64,000 nt of DNA from Saprospirales bacterium. Its GTDB lineage: Bacteria; Bacteroidota; Bacteroidia; Chitinophagales; Saprospiraceae. A program made the position numbers and the translations under genes. The notes beneath the pieces are model-generated. The model worked only from the letters and a program-made list of their open reading frames with translations, searched no databases and had not been told where the DNA came from. This document shows positions 17,266-26,501 of this stretch, piece by piece (within the stretch, counting starts at the first letter, position 1; every line of letters starts with the position of its first letter). The stretch is from the NCBI GenBank assembly GCA_016703765.1, contig JADJBL010000002.1, forward strand, positions 124,001-188,000. Reading direction: 5' to 3'.

Positions 17266-17880
17266 ATGAACTATTCATCCAAACTGATCGAAGAAGCGGT
17301 TCAGGCATTTTCCGCCCTGCCCAGTATCGGTAAAAAGACGGCCTTGCGCCTGGTGCTGCACCTGGTGAAAACCGAGCCCGGGATGACCGAACGCCTCGGC
17401 GAGGCCCTGCTGAACATGCGGCGAAATATCCAGTTTTGCAGGGAATGTCATCATTTGTCCGACGGACCGCAGTGCCAGATCTGTAGCGACCGCCGGCGCG
17501 ACCGCTCCCTGCTTTGCGTGGTGGAGGGCATCCGGGATGTCATGGCCATCGAGGAAACCGGCCAGTACAAGGGACTGTACCACGTGTTGGGCGGCATCAT
17601 TTCCCCGCTGGAAGGGGTGGGCCCCGAAGCCCTGCAGATCGATTCCCTGCTTCAGCGGGTAGCGGTAGGGGAGATCACGGAGATCATCATGGCGGTCAGC
17701 CCAACCATCGAAGGGGAGACCACCATTTTCTACCTCTCCAGGCAGTTGAAGGAATACCCCATCCGGGTGAGCACCATTGCCAGGGGCGTATCCTTCGGAG
17801 GGGAGCTGGAATATGCAGACGAGTTGACCCTGGGCCGGTCCATCATGGCCCGGGTGCCATATAAATCGGAGGGATCCTGA
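17266..17880 (+). CDS. recR: Recombination mediator protein RecR
   Basis: RecR works with RecO (and RecF) to load RecA on SSB-coated gaps. The protein has an N-terminal helix-hairpin-helix (about 1-40; LPSIGKKTALRL), a Cys4 zinc finger (CRECHHLSDGPQCQIC, about 58-73) and a Toprim domain (about 80-175; LLCVVEGIRDVMAIE and YHVLGGIISPLEGVGPE). Length 204 is standard. The next gene starts 5 nt after its stop. Confidence 0.96.
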   Translation: MNYSSKLIEEAVQAFSALPSIGKKTALRLVLHLVKTEPGMTERLGEALLNMRRNIQFCRECHHLSDGPQCQICSDRRRDRSLLCVVEGIRDVMAIEETGQYKGLYHVLGGIISPLEGVGPEALQIDSLLQRVAVGEITEIIMAVSPTIEGETTIFYLSRQLKEYPIRVSTIARGVSFGGELEYADELTLGRSIMARVPYKSEGS

Positions 17881-17885
17881 TACAC

Positions 17886-19853
17886 ATGGAGGGCGCGAGG
17901 CTATCGGTCGTTATCGTCAATTACAACGTAAAGCACTTTCTGGAGCAGGCGCTGCTTTCCGTTCGTCGCGCCTCCTCCCGCCTTCCCGTGGAAGTCTTCG
18001 TGGTGGACAACAACTCCGTGGACGATTCCGTAGCCATGGTCCGCAATAAATTCCCCGAGGTCAAGCTGATTGCCAATCGACACAACGCCGGCTTTTCCGC
18101 CGCCAACAACCAGGCCATCCGCCTGGCGCAGGGCGAATACGTCCTGCTACTCAATCCCGACACCGTAGTAGAGGAAGATACCTTCGAAAAATGCCTCCGC
18201 TTCATGGACGAGCACCCGGAGGCGGGCAGCCTGGGCGTCAAGATGATCGACGGAGCAGGGGTTTTTCTCCCCGAATCGAAAAGGGGCTTTCCGGCCCCCC
18301 TGGTCGCTTTCTTCAAAGCCTTCGGCTTTTCCAGGCTCTTTCCCCGATCCAGGGTTTTCAACCACTACCACCTGGGTTATCTCGACCGCGACCAAACCCA
18401 CGAGGTCGAGGTGCTCTCCGGGGCCTTTATGTGGCTGCGAAAGTCGGTCCTGGACCAGGTCGGGTTGCTGGACGAGACCTTTTTCATGTACGGCGAGGAT
18501 ATCGACCTCTCTTACCGGATCGTTCAGGGCGGCTACAAGAATTATTATTTCGCCGCAACGACCATCATCCACTACAAGGGGGAGAGCACGAAAAAAGGAA
18601 GCCTGAACTACGTCCGGACTTTTTACCAGGCGATGATCATCTTTGCGCAGAAGCATTTTTCGGGCGAAAAAATGCGGCTCTTCGTCACCATGATCCGAAT
18701 GGCCATTTATTTCCGGGCCTTGCTCGCGCTGGCCAACGCCTGGTCCAAAAAGATCGCGCTTCCCCTGCTGGATGCCGGTTTGATGGTGGGCGGCTTGTAT
18801 TTTGTGAAAAATTTCTGGGCGACGCAGTACTACAACGACCCCCATTATTTCGAGCCTGCCCTCTACTATTTCAATATTCCGCTTTATACAGCCGTATGGC
18901 TTTGCGCGCTTTTTTTCAGCGGGGCCTACGACCCGCCCTTCCGGCTCCGGCGGCTGGTGGGCGGCCTGATGTGGGGCACGCTGTTTCTGGCCGCCATCTA
19001 CGGCTTTTTGCCGCTGGATTACCGGCCCTCCCGTGCGGTGATCCTGCTGGGGGCTATTTGGGCGGTGTTGTCCACGGTTTCGCTGCGCTATATCCTTCAT
19101 TTTATCCGGTACCGGAATTTCGACCTGGGCCGGGAGCGGGAGAAAAACCTCGTGATCGTGGGCCAAAAGGAGGAGAGTCAGCGGGTCAGGTACCTGCTTC
19201 ACCAGGTACAGGTGCGGAGGAATATCATCGGCGTGGTGGCGCCGATGGAGACGGAAGACTGGGAGACCTATCTCAGCCCCATTTCCCGATTGGAAGAAGT
19301 GGTTTACATTTACAAAGTGGACGAGATCATTTTTTGCAGCCGGGACATCAGTTCGCAGGAGATCATGGCCTGGATGACCCGCCTGGGGCCGCAACTGGAA
19401 TACAAGATCGTGCCCGACGATAGCATGAGCATCATCGGAAGCAGCTCGAAGAATTCACCCGGCGAGCTGTACACCGTGGATATTCATTTCCACATCGCCA
19501 CCCCGATGGCCCGCCGCAACAAAAGGGTGCTCGACTTCCTCATGGGAATGGTTTTGCTCCTGACCTACCCCATGATCTGCTGGCCCGTGGAGAGAAAGGG
19601 AAATTTTCTGCTCAATTGCATCCGGGTGCTGACGGGAAAACGCAGCTGGGTGGGCTATGCTTCCGGCGGCGGAACCGCTCAAACACTGCCTTCCCTGCGA
19701 AAAGGAGTGCTGAATCCGGCCAGCGGGTTGCGATACCCGATCCAGGACGAACCCACCCAGCAGCGCCTCGATTTTTTTTACGCCAAAGACTATCGCCCCT
19801 TCGACGACCTGGATATTATCTGGAGGGGGTTCCGGTTTTTGGGAAATAAATGA
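17886..19853 (+). CDS. GT2 glycosyltransferase fused to membrane sugar-transferase-like region
   Basis: A 655-residue protein. Residues about 5-245 are a GT-A family 2 glycosyltransferase: VVIVNYNVKHFLEQAL, VVDNNSVDDSV, the metal-binding NPDTVVEEDT, and MYGEDIDLSYR. Residues about 250-415 hold five or six membrane helices, followed by a Rossmann-like region (about 418-520) and a short C-terminal tail. The second half resembles the membrane plus CoA-binding part of polyprenyl glycosylphosphotransferases but lacks their catalytic domain. The likely role is cell-surface polysaccharide assembly. The start is 5 nt after recR, and the M20 gene starts 3 nt after its stop, so these three look cotranscribed. 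Confidence 0.85.
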   Translation: MEGARLSVVIVNYNVKHFLEQALLSVRRASSRLPVEVFVVDNNSVDDSVAMVRNKFPEVKLIANRHNAGFSAANNQAIRLAQGEYVLLLNPDTVVEEDTFEKCLRFMDEHPEAGSLGVKMIDGAGVFLPESKRGFPAPLVAFFKAFGFSRLFPRSRVFNHYHLGYLDRDQTHEVEVLSGAFMWLRKSVLDQVGLLDETFFMYGEDIDLSYRIVQGGYKNYYFAATTIIHYKGESTKKGSLNYVRTFYQAMIIFAQKHFSGEKMRLFVTMIRMAIYFRALLALANAWSKKIALPLLDAGLMVGGLYFVKNFWATQYYNDPHYFEPALYYFNIPLYTAVWLCALFFSGAYDPPFRLRRLVGGLMWGTLFLAAIYGFLPLDYRPSRAVILLGAIWAVLSTVSLRYILHFIRYRNFDLGREREKNLVIVGQKEESQRVRYLLHQVQVRRNIIGVVAPMETEDWETYLSPISRLEEVVYIYKVDEIIFCSRDISSQEIMAWMTRLGPQLEYKIVPDDSMSIIGSSSKNSPGELYTVDIHFHIATPMARRNKRVLDFLMGMVLLLTYPMICWPVERKGNFLLNCIRVLTGKRSWVGYASGGGTAQTLPSLRKGVLNPASGLRYPIQDEPTQQRLDFFYAKDYRPFDDLDIIWRGFRFLGNK

Positions 19854-19856
19854 ACC

Positions 19857-21068
19857 ATGTCCCCCACTAAAGAGCGCATCGCACAACTGGCCCGGGAAAT
19901 CCATGCCGAAACGGTGGAAACCCGCAGGCACTTGCACCGGCATCCGGAACTTTCCTTCCGGGAGGAACAAACTGGGGCATTTGTTGCTGCCAGGCTGGAG
20001 ACGCTGGGCATTCCCCACCAAAAAGGAGTGGCAGGGCATGGGGTTGTGGGGTGGATCAGGGGCCTGAACCCCGAAAAGCGCCTTATCGCCCTGCGGGCCG
20101 ACCTCGACGCATTACCGATCCAGGAAGAAAACGAGGCTTCCTACCGCTCCAAAAACCCCGGCATTATGCACGCCTGCGGCCACGATGTACATACTTCGTC
20201 TCTCCTGGGCACGGCTCATATTTTAAAACAGAGCTCCAATGAGTGGGAGGGCACGGTGCAGCTTATTTTTCAACCGGCAGAGGAGGTCCTCCCCGGAGGC
20301 GCTTTCCTGATGATCCAGGAAGGCGCGCTGGACAATCCACGTCCATCGCTCATCCTGGGGCAGCACGTGCACCCCTCCCTCGAAGCGGGGCGTGTCGGAA
20401 TGCGGGAGGGGATGTTCATGGCCTCCTCCGACGAGATCTATCTCACCGTCATAGGAAAAGGGGGCCACGGCGCCATGCCCCAGGAATGCGTCGATCCGAT
20501 CCTGATCGCCTCCCATATCGTCATTGCCCTCCAACAGGTGGTGAGCCGCAGTGCCAATCCGTCCATACCCAGCGTTTTGACCCTTGGAAAGATCGAATCC
20601 AAAGGCGGCGCCACCAACATCATACCCAATGAGGTGAGCATCCAGGGCACCTTCCGCACCATGGACGAAACATGGCGGGCGGAGGCCCACGATCTCATCC
20701 AAAAAATTGCAAGCGGCACGGCTTCCGCCCTGGGGGGAACTTGTCAGGTCAAATTGGCAAAAGGCTATCCCTTCCTGGTCAACGACGAAGAACTGACCCG
20801 ATCCGTCCGGGCCTTTGCCCGCGAATACCTTGGGGCTGAAGACCGGGTCGTGGAGCTGCCCCTGCGGATGACGTCCGAGGATTTTGCCTACTACTCGCAG
20901 ATCATGCCTGCTTGTTTCTATCGCCTCGGCGTTGGAAACCCGTCCCGTGGCATTACCTCCCCGGTGCATACCCCCACCTTCGATATCGACGAAGCAGCCC
21001 TGGAAACCAGTACCGGCCTGATGGCGTGGCTAGCCATAAAGTGCCTTGAGGACGGCAAATATTTGTAA
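19857..21068 (+). CDS. M20 family amidohydrolase
   Basis: A 403-residue member of the M20D peptidase/aminoacylase family, related to hippurate hydrolase and IAA-amino-acid hydrolase. The N-terminal TRRHLHRHPELSFRE and RADLDALPIQEEN motifs, the metal-ligand HACGHDVHTSSLLG, and FQPAEEVLPGGA are all present, and a dimerisation/lid domain occupies about 185-295. It removes acyl groups from N-acyl amino acids or peptides; the substrate is unknown. No signal peptide is visible, so it is cytoplasmic. Confidence 0.9.
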   Translation: MSPTKERIAQLAREIHAETVETRRHLHRHPELSFREEQTGAFVAARLETLGIPHQKGVAGHGVVGWIRGLNPEKRLIALRADLDALPIQEENEASYRSKNPGIMHACGHDVHTSSLLGTAHILKQSSNEWEGTVQLIFQPAEEVLPGGAFLMIQEGALDNPRPSLILGQHVHPSLEAGRVGMREGMFMASSDEIYLTVIGKGGHGAMPQECVDPILIASHIVIALQQVVSRSANPSIPSVLTLGKIESKGGATNIIPNEVSIQGTFRTMDETWRAEAHDLIQKIASGTASALGGTCQVKLAKGYPFLVNDEELTRSVRAFAREYLGAEDRVVELPLRMTSEDFAYYSQIMPACFYRLGVGNPSRGITSPVHTPTFDIDEAALETSTGLMAWLAIKCLEDGKYL

Positions 21069-21073
21069 TTTTG
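21046..21073 (+). promoter_or_regulatory. Promoter of the sigma-54 activator gene
   Basis: TTG (21046-21048), a 17-nt spacer and a perfect TAATTTTG (21066-21073). The -7 box overlaps the stop codon of the M20 gene. The start codon of the regulator is 45 nt downstream. Confidence 0.55.
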
Positions 21074-21118
21074 TAATCTTTTCAAATCTCCCTAAATACC
21101 ATCAAATCCCTTCAAACA

Positions 21119-22390
21119 ATGGCCAAGGTATTAATAGTAGACGATGAAGCCAGCATTCGCAAGGCTTTCAGGAATATTCTGGAATTTGAGTCGTACCAGG
21201 TCGACGAAGCGGCCGATGGCCTGGAGGCCCTGGCCAAAGTGAAGCAATGGAAGCCCGACCTATTGATCATGGACATCAAAATGCCGAAAATGGACGGCAT
21301 GGAGACCCTTGAAAAATTGCGTACCCTGTCGCCCGACACCCCGGTGATCATGATCTCCGGGCATGCCAACATCGACACCGCCGTAGAATCGGTGAGAAAA
21401 GGCGCCTTCGATTTTATCTCCAAACCACCGGACCTCAACCGGGTGCTCATCACCGTGCGCAACGCGCTGGACCGCTCCTCGCTGGTCACCGAAACCAAAA
21501 CCCTCAAACGCCAGGTTTCCAAGGGCAAGGTCCAGGAGATTATCGGGGAGTCGGAAGCTATCCGGCAGATCATGAGCACCATCGAGCGGGTGGCGCCCTC
21601 CGATGCGCGGGTGCTCGTCACCGGCTCGAACGGAACGGGGAAGGAACTGGTCGCCCGATGGATACACGAATACAGCAACCGCAAGGACGCGCCATTGATC
21701 GAGGTCAACTGCGCCGCCATCCCCTCCGAATTGATCGAAAGCGAATTGTTCGGACACGAAAAAGGCGCCTTTACCTCCGCCATGAAACAACATATCGGGA
21801 AGTTCGAGCAGGCCAACGGAGGCACCCTTTTCCTCGACGAGATCGGCGACATGAGCCTTTCCGCCCAGGCGAAAGTGTTGCGAGCCCTGCAGGAGAACCG
21901 CATCAGCCGGGTAGGCGGCGACAAGGATATCCAGGTGGATGTGCGCGTCATTGCAGCAACGAACAAGGACCTGCGGGCCGAGATCGAAAAGGGGAGCTTC
22001 CGCGAAGACCTCTTCCACCGCCTGAGCGTCATACCCATCCGCGTGCCCTCGCTCAACGAGCGGCGCGACGATATCCCCCTGCTGATCCGCTATTTTATCG
22101 AAATAGTATCCGGCGAAATGGGGCTCCCGGTCAAAAAGATCGAAGAAACCGCCGTAGCCACCCTGCAACAGCTCAACTGGACCGGCAATATCCGCGAACT
22201 GCGCAACGTGGTGGAGCGACTGATGATCCTGAGCGGCGACAAGATCACCTTGAAGGACGTGGAGCTATACGTGCTTCCTACGGCCGCCTCCGACCGGCTG
22301 CCCCTGGCCCGTTTGTTTGAGCAATTCGGAAATTTGGAGGATTTGCAGCGTTACATCGCCGAAGAATACAGGAATTTCACCCGGGGCTGA
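21119..22390 (+). CDS. Sigma-54-dependent response regulator without a FIS domain
   Basis: Receiver domain (1-125) with phospho-acceptor Asp in LLIMDIKMPKMDG; AAA+ activator domain (about 140-375) with Walker A GSNGTGKE, Walker B GGTLFLDEIGD, and arginine finger region FREDLFHRLSVIPI. The sigma-54-contacting loop reads GAFTSA, not the usual GAFTGA; I have seen this spelling in Bacteroidota homologues. The protein ends at residue 423 just after the R-linker, with no FIS helix-turn-helix. No histidine kinase gene is adjacent. It is either a non-DNA-binding activator or recruits DNA through a partner. Confidence 0.88.
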   Translation: MAKVLIVDDEASIRKAFRNILEFESYQVDEAADGLEALAKVKQWKPDLLIMDIKMPKMDGMETLEKLRTLSPDTPVIMISGHANIDTAVESVRKGAFDFISKPPDLNRVLITVRNALDRSSLVTETKTLKRQVSKGKVQEIIGESEAIRQIMSTIERVAPSDARVLVTGSNGTGKELVARWIHEYSNRKDAPLIEVNCAAIPSELIESELFGHEKGAFTSAMKQHIGKFEQANGGTLFLDEIGDMSLSAQAKVLRALQENRISRVGGDKDIQVDVRVIAATNKDLRAEIEKGSFREDLFHRLSVIPIRVPSLNERRDDIPLLIRYFIEIVSGEMGLPVKKIEETAVATLQQLNWTGNIRELRNVVERLMILSGDKITLKDVELYVLPTAASDRLPLARLFEQFGNLEDLQRYIAEEYRNFTRG

Positions 22391-22464
22391 ACCGCAAAGG
22401 GTCCATGGGTGTTTAATAATTCCGGCTTATTTTTAAAAATTAAAGCAGCCTAAAAGTGAGATCC

Positions 22465-23196
22465 ATGTCAGACCCGCTCAACGATAAACCACTTAAGCCC
22501 AGATATCAGCGAAAACAGTGGAGCAGTATCAAAGGAGAGAACTCCTGGACCATGTTCAAGGTCATCTCCGAATTCGTAAGCGGCTTCGAGATCCTCAATA
22601 AAATCGGACCCTGTGTTTCCATTTTCGGCTCCGCCCGGACCCCTTCTTCCGACAAATACTACAAACTGGCCGTCGACATCGCCCGCCGTCTTACAGAAGA
22701 GGGCTTCGGCGTGATCACCGGAGGAGGGCCGGGCATTATGGAGGCAGGCAACAAGGGCGCTTCCCTTTACGGAGGCCTATCGGTGGGCCTGAACATCAAC
22801 CTGCCCTTTGAGCAAAACAACAACCAGTACATCGACCCCGACAAAAATCTGCAGCACAGATATTTCTTCATCCGGAAGGTGATGTTCGTCAAATACGCCC
22901 AGGCCTTTGTCGCCCTTCCAGGCGGCTTCGGCACGATGGACGAGCTCTTCGAGGTTTTGACCCTGATCCAGACCAAAAAAATATCGCCGATCCCCGTCAT
23001 TTTAGTGGGGGCCGAGTTTTGGACCGGTCTGAAGGATTGGATCCGCTCCGTCATGTTGGAGCGCTTCCACAACGTCAACGAAACCGATCTGGACCTCATG
23101 CCCATCGTCAACGACGAGGAGGAGGTCATCAAGATCATCACGGATTTTTATTCGGGGGAAAAGAGGGAGCGGCTCAAGCCCAACTACGAGCTTTAA
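22465..23196 (+). CDS. LOG family (TIGR00730) Rossmann-fold phosphoribohydrolase-like protein
   Basis: A 243-residue protein with the family hallmarks GGGPGIMEAGNKGA and PGGFGTMDELFEVLTLIQ (PGGxGTxxE). Members cleave the N-glycosidic bond of nucleoside 5'-monophosphates, including cytokinin ribotides; the physiological substrate in bacteria is often unknown. ATG at 22465 is used; an in-frame GTG at 22456 would add three residues. Its 3' end overlaps the convergent outer-membrane protein gene by 4 nt. Confidence 0.85.
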   Translation: MSDPLNDKPLKPRYQRKQWSSIKGENSWTMFKVISEFVSGFEILNKIGPCVSIFGSARTPSSDKYYKLAVDIARRLTEEGFGVITGGGPGIMEAGNKGASLYGGLSVGLNINLPFEQNNNQYIDPDKNLQHRYFFIRKVMFVKYAQAFVALPGGFGTMDELFEVLTLIQTKKISPIPVILVGAEFWTGLKDWIRSVMLERFHNVNETDLDLMPIVNDEEEVIKIITDFYSGEKRERLKPNYEL

Positions 23197-25101
23197 TCCA
23201 CAAACTGCCACGAGACCCCGGCCCGCCAGGTCATTTGCGGAATGGGATTCCCCGCCACCAGGTAATAATATTGGTTTGTAAAGACCGGCAAGATGTTTTC
23301 CAGGCGGAACAGGAAGCGGAATTTCCGCACCTTGAAAGCCAGGACGGCATCCAGCAAGGGTTGCCATGCCTCGGTGGGCGTGTTTTGCAGATAAAACTGC
23401 CCCGTGAGCGGATGGAAGGCATAGGGCGTGAAATCGCCGCTCACGCGGAGATCCAGTCCGAAGCGGGTGAGCATCACTTTTTTGAAGATCATGCCCTGGA
23501 GGTAGAGAGAGTGTGCGCCATACAAGACGGGAAGGCGGAGAAATTCCTCCGAAGCCTGCTGCAACGCCACCTGATTTTCAAAAAACAGCGGTCCCAGGCG
23601 CAGGCGCAGGGTGGCATTTAGCTGCAATACACTGACCGGCAGGCCCGTTTGCCGGGCCACGCCGAGGGTATCGAAATAAGTGAGGTAATTCACCAGGTGG
23701 TAGTTTCCGCTCACCTTTGCGTTTCCCTTAAATGCGCTGAGCGCTCCGCCCAGGGTGGTATGGATACTGGGTTGGAAATCGTTTTTCCAGAATAATTCTT
23801 GCGTGATATACAGCCGCTGCTCCAGCAGTCCCGGCGCATAGCGCTGGTTGATGGCGTAAGCCTCCAGTCCGCCCCAGTTTCCAGCGGGAAGGAACCAGCG
23901 TCCTCCAGGCGGTAATCGCCCGCGTTGCCGAGGATTCCCAGGTGTGCGTTGCCTTCCAGGAGGCCTTTTTTCCGATAGGCCAATTGAGCCGGAAAGTGGC
24001 GAAGAGATTGTTCAGGCTGCTATCGACGGGCTCCTGGTTCCAGCTGTGGAAGGTGTGCACCAGCCCTGCTTCCCATCGAAGCCGCTGCCGGCGGATGCCC
24101 GTGCTGTCGGGGGCCAGGCTGGTGAAAAAATGCAGTTTCAGCGCATTGCGCACGCTCTGGTGCTCGATGAAGTTGCGGATACCTCGTTGGTCGACCTGAA
24201 AAATACCGTAAAAGGCGGAGTCTGGCTCGGGGTTTTCGTCGTAAAATTTGTAGGTGTTTTGCCGATAAAGGAAGTCGTGGACGAGGTCCAGTTGGCCGGC
24301 CCTTTTTTTAGTCTCCGCGCCGGCGACAAACAAGCGCAGGTGTTGCACCAGGCCCAACTCCTTCGACGCATAGCGTGTCTGAGGGCTCTCCGTCAGGACC
24401 GGAATGGCGATGGGGGGCTCGATTTCCGAAGGTTGTTCTTCGATGCCGCCGTTGTGTTCCAGCTGATTGACGTTCGATCCGTATCGAAGGAAGGCCTGGT
24501 AGCCTTTTTTCTGGGGTTTGATCCAGATCCCGAAAGCGAAGGAAGTCAGTTCGGCCCGCTGGTGGATATAAGCCCCCTGGTTGTTGAGGCGGTGGTAATA
24601 GAGCGAGAGCCCAATGTCCTGACCGAACTCCCTTCCGAAATCCAGCTCCAGGGCGGTATTTTCCTGGTTGACGCCCTGGGAAAAAATGGCCCGGGTATAA
24701 GCCTGTCCGGTTCGGTAGAACAGCAGGCTATCCAGCGGCTTTCGCAGGTAATCGTAGGCGTCGAGGCCGAGGTGAAAGCCCTGACGGAAAGGGGCCTGGT
24801 AAAAAAGAGGTGTCGAAGCCGTGCCGAGGTTGCCCAGGTGGCCGCGAGGGGTCGGGCCTTTCCGGATGGGGTCGTATTGGGTGAAATATTCGCCGAGCAG
24901 GGTATCCTCCAGGGCAAAATCCCGGTAGGGGTTGTCGGTGTAGAGCCAATATACGTCGGATGTATCGGAGACAATGCCGCCGAGGCTGTCGTGCGCAATC
25001 ACAGAGGTATCCGTCGGAAAGGGATCCTCGTCCTCGATCTGGGCTACAGCGGCACTTAGGGAAAAAACAAATAATAGACTTAAGCCAATTTTCATCTCCA
25101 C
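23193..25101 (-). CDS. Putative porin / outer-membrane protein, two frameshifts
   Basis: About 636 residues once repaired: signal peptide (to about 20), an acidic periplasmic part, then alternating aromatic beta-strands typical of Bacteroidota putative porins, ending in a C-terminal aromatic strand (MTWRAGVSWQFVD). The reading frame breaks twice: at 23952-23953 and at 23902-23903. Each is repaired by adding one G on the minus strand (AAGGC to AAGGGC, GAGGA to GAGGGA), giving the continuous sequence WKGNAHLGILGNAGDYRLEG followed by RWFLPAGNWGG. The errors are 50 nt apart and both in G-runs, so artefact is likely. It overlaps the upstream LVIVD gene by 10 nt. Confidence 0.75.
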
Positions 25102-26486
25102 AAAAGTAACGGAATTCCCGTTCCTTCCATTTTGAGGAAATACAAGCCGTTTGAAAGATGTTGCGGCAATTCGATCTCGATCCGGTTGAAGCCCTGGCCT
25201 ACGGGAATGTCATCTTTTCGAAATACTTCGCGACCGTCCGGATGGAACAGCCCGATCCGGCATTCCCCGGCCGGGTTGTGCCAGGAAAACTCCAGGGTTG
25301 CCGTTCCGGTGGAGGGCTGGGGAAAAACCCTTGCTCCGGAAGCGGTCTTTTTGCTTTCGGAAAGCCTGGAGAGGAGTTCGATTTTTTCAAAAACAAACAA
25401 GCCGCCTTGCATATCCGAGATCAGCACAATGCCGCTGGGAAGGAAGGGATAAACGCCCCAGGCGCCCTGGTAGGAGCCGTTGTTGACCCCTGCGTAGGTG
25501 TCGTAGTAGGCCACGCGTTCGGGGTTGAGCGGATCGCTCAGGTCGAAGACCTGCAAGCCATCGTAATAGTAAGAAACGTATAGGAGGTTATCCCGCATCA
25601 ACAGGTTGTGTGGGATGCTTTTTTGTTCTGGGGAGGTGGCGTCGAACGTCTCTGCTACCTTGATATCTCCCAGGTCGCTGACAGCGACGGATTTGATGTC
25701 TTTCCCATGGGTTTCGTCGGCCAGGAAATAATAGTCGCCTTCGGCATTCAGCCAGCCGGAGTGGTTGTAGCCCGATTGGATGTAGCTGGTCATCGTGCCC
25801 AGCACCTGCGGATTTTGAGGGTCTGTAAAATCGACCACCCAGAAGCCGTCGTTGCCGCAATTGAGGTAGGCGACGTGATCGCGCACATAAGCGTCGTGGA
25901 CGTAAGGCAGGTCGAGGGCGCCGTTGGGGTAGGTGCCCAGGATCGTCGGGTTTTCCGGATCGGCCAATGAGAGAATGCGAAGGGAGGCGCCGCCGGAATT
26001 CAGGGTCGGGCCGCAGGCATAGAGCCGGGCGTTTAAGGTGTCGATATAGACATTGTGGGTGCGTTTGAGCAGGGTATTGGAGTTGTAAACTATATGCGTG
26101 CTGTCCGGCAGATAGGACATGTCGATGATCTGAAGCGTGCTTTGCCCTTCATCGGCCACTGCGTACAGATATTTCCCGAAATTTTTGAAATCGCGGTGCA
26201 CCAAATCGGGGCCCTGAGCTGCGCCGGGAACAAATGCGGCTTCCACCTCGGAGATATCCTCCGGATCGCTCACGTCGATGAAATGCATCCCCGCCGTCGA
26301 ACCTATGATGGCAAACTCTTTTCCGTTGATCGGCATACCCCAGATATCGTTAAACCGCCCGTTGAGCCAGGAAGTCGGCGTGATGGTGGGGTCGGTCCAT
26401 TGGCTGAGGAGTTGGGCTTCCTGTGCCTGGGAGAAAGAGAGTAAGGGCAAGGCCAACAGGGCTACAAAGGAAAAGGCGAATTTCAT
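25092..26486 (-). CDS. Secreted LVIVD-repeat (choice-of-anchor B) protein with T9SS sorting domain
   Basis: A 464-residue secreted beta-propeller-like protein: signal peptide (to about 20), repeated LVIVD units (for example YLNCGNDGFWVVDFTDPQNP and YDGLQVFDLSDPLNPE) over about 25-350, and a C-terminal type A T9SS sorting domain (about 385-464; RVFPQPSTGTATLEF ... GLYFLKMEG). It should be exported by the type IX system to the surface. A longer paralogue is at 53915. The function of LVIVD proteins is not well established. It is part of a minus-strand run that overlaps the porin gene. Confidence 0.85.
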   Translation of the reverse strand: MKFAFSFVALLALPLLSFSQAQEAQLLSQWTDPTITPTSWLNGRFNDIWGMPINGKEFAIIGSTAGMHFIDVSDPEDISEVEAAFVPGAAQGPDLVHRDFKNFGKYLYAVADEGQSTLQIIDMSYLPDSTHIVYNSNTLLKRTHNVYIDTLNARLYACGPTLNSGGASLRILSLADPENPTILGTYPNGALDLPYVHDAYVRDHVAYLNCGNDGFWVVDFTDPQNPQVLGTMTSYIQSGYNHSGWLNAEGDYYFLADETHGKDIKSVAVSDLGDIKVAETFDATSPEQKSIPHNLLMRDNLLYVSYYYDGLQVFDLSDPLNPERVAYYDTYAGVNNGSYQGAWGVYPFLPSGIVLISDMQGGLFVFEKIELLSRLSESKKTASGARVFPQPSTGTATLEFSWHNPAGECRIGLFHPDGREVFRKDDIPVGQGFNRIEIELPQHLSNGLYFLKMEGTGIPLLLWR

Positions 26487-26501
26487 GGCTAATAATTTGA
26501 T

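Noticed and set aside
18147..19394. Long minus-strand open frame (415 codons) inside the glycosyltransferase gene
   Set aside because: Antisense shadow of a well-supported gene in a GC-rich codon context; translated protein has no features and no start context.
23193..25101. Porin as a true pseudogene
   Set aside because: The two breaks are single-base changes in G runs, like those in alaS and other intact-looking genes, so error is more likely.
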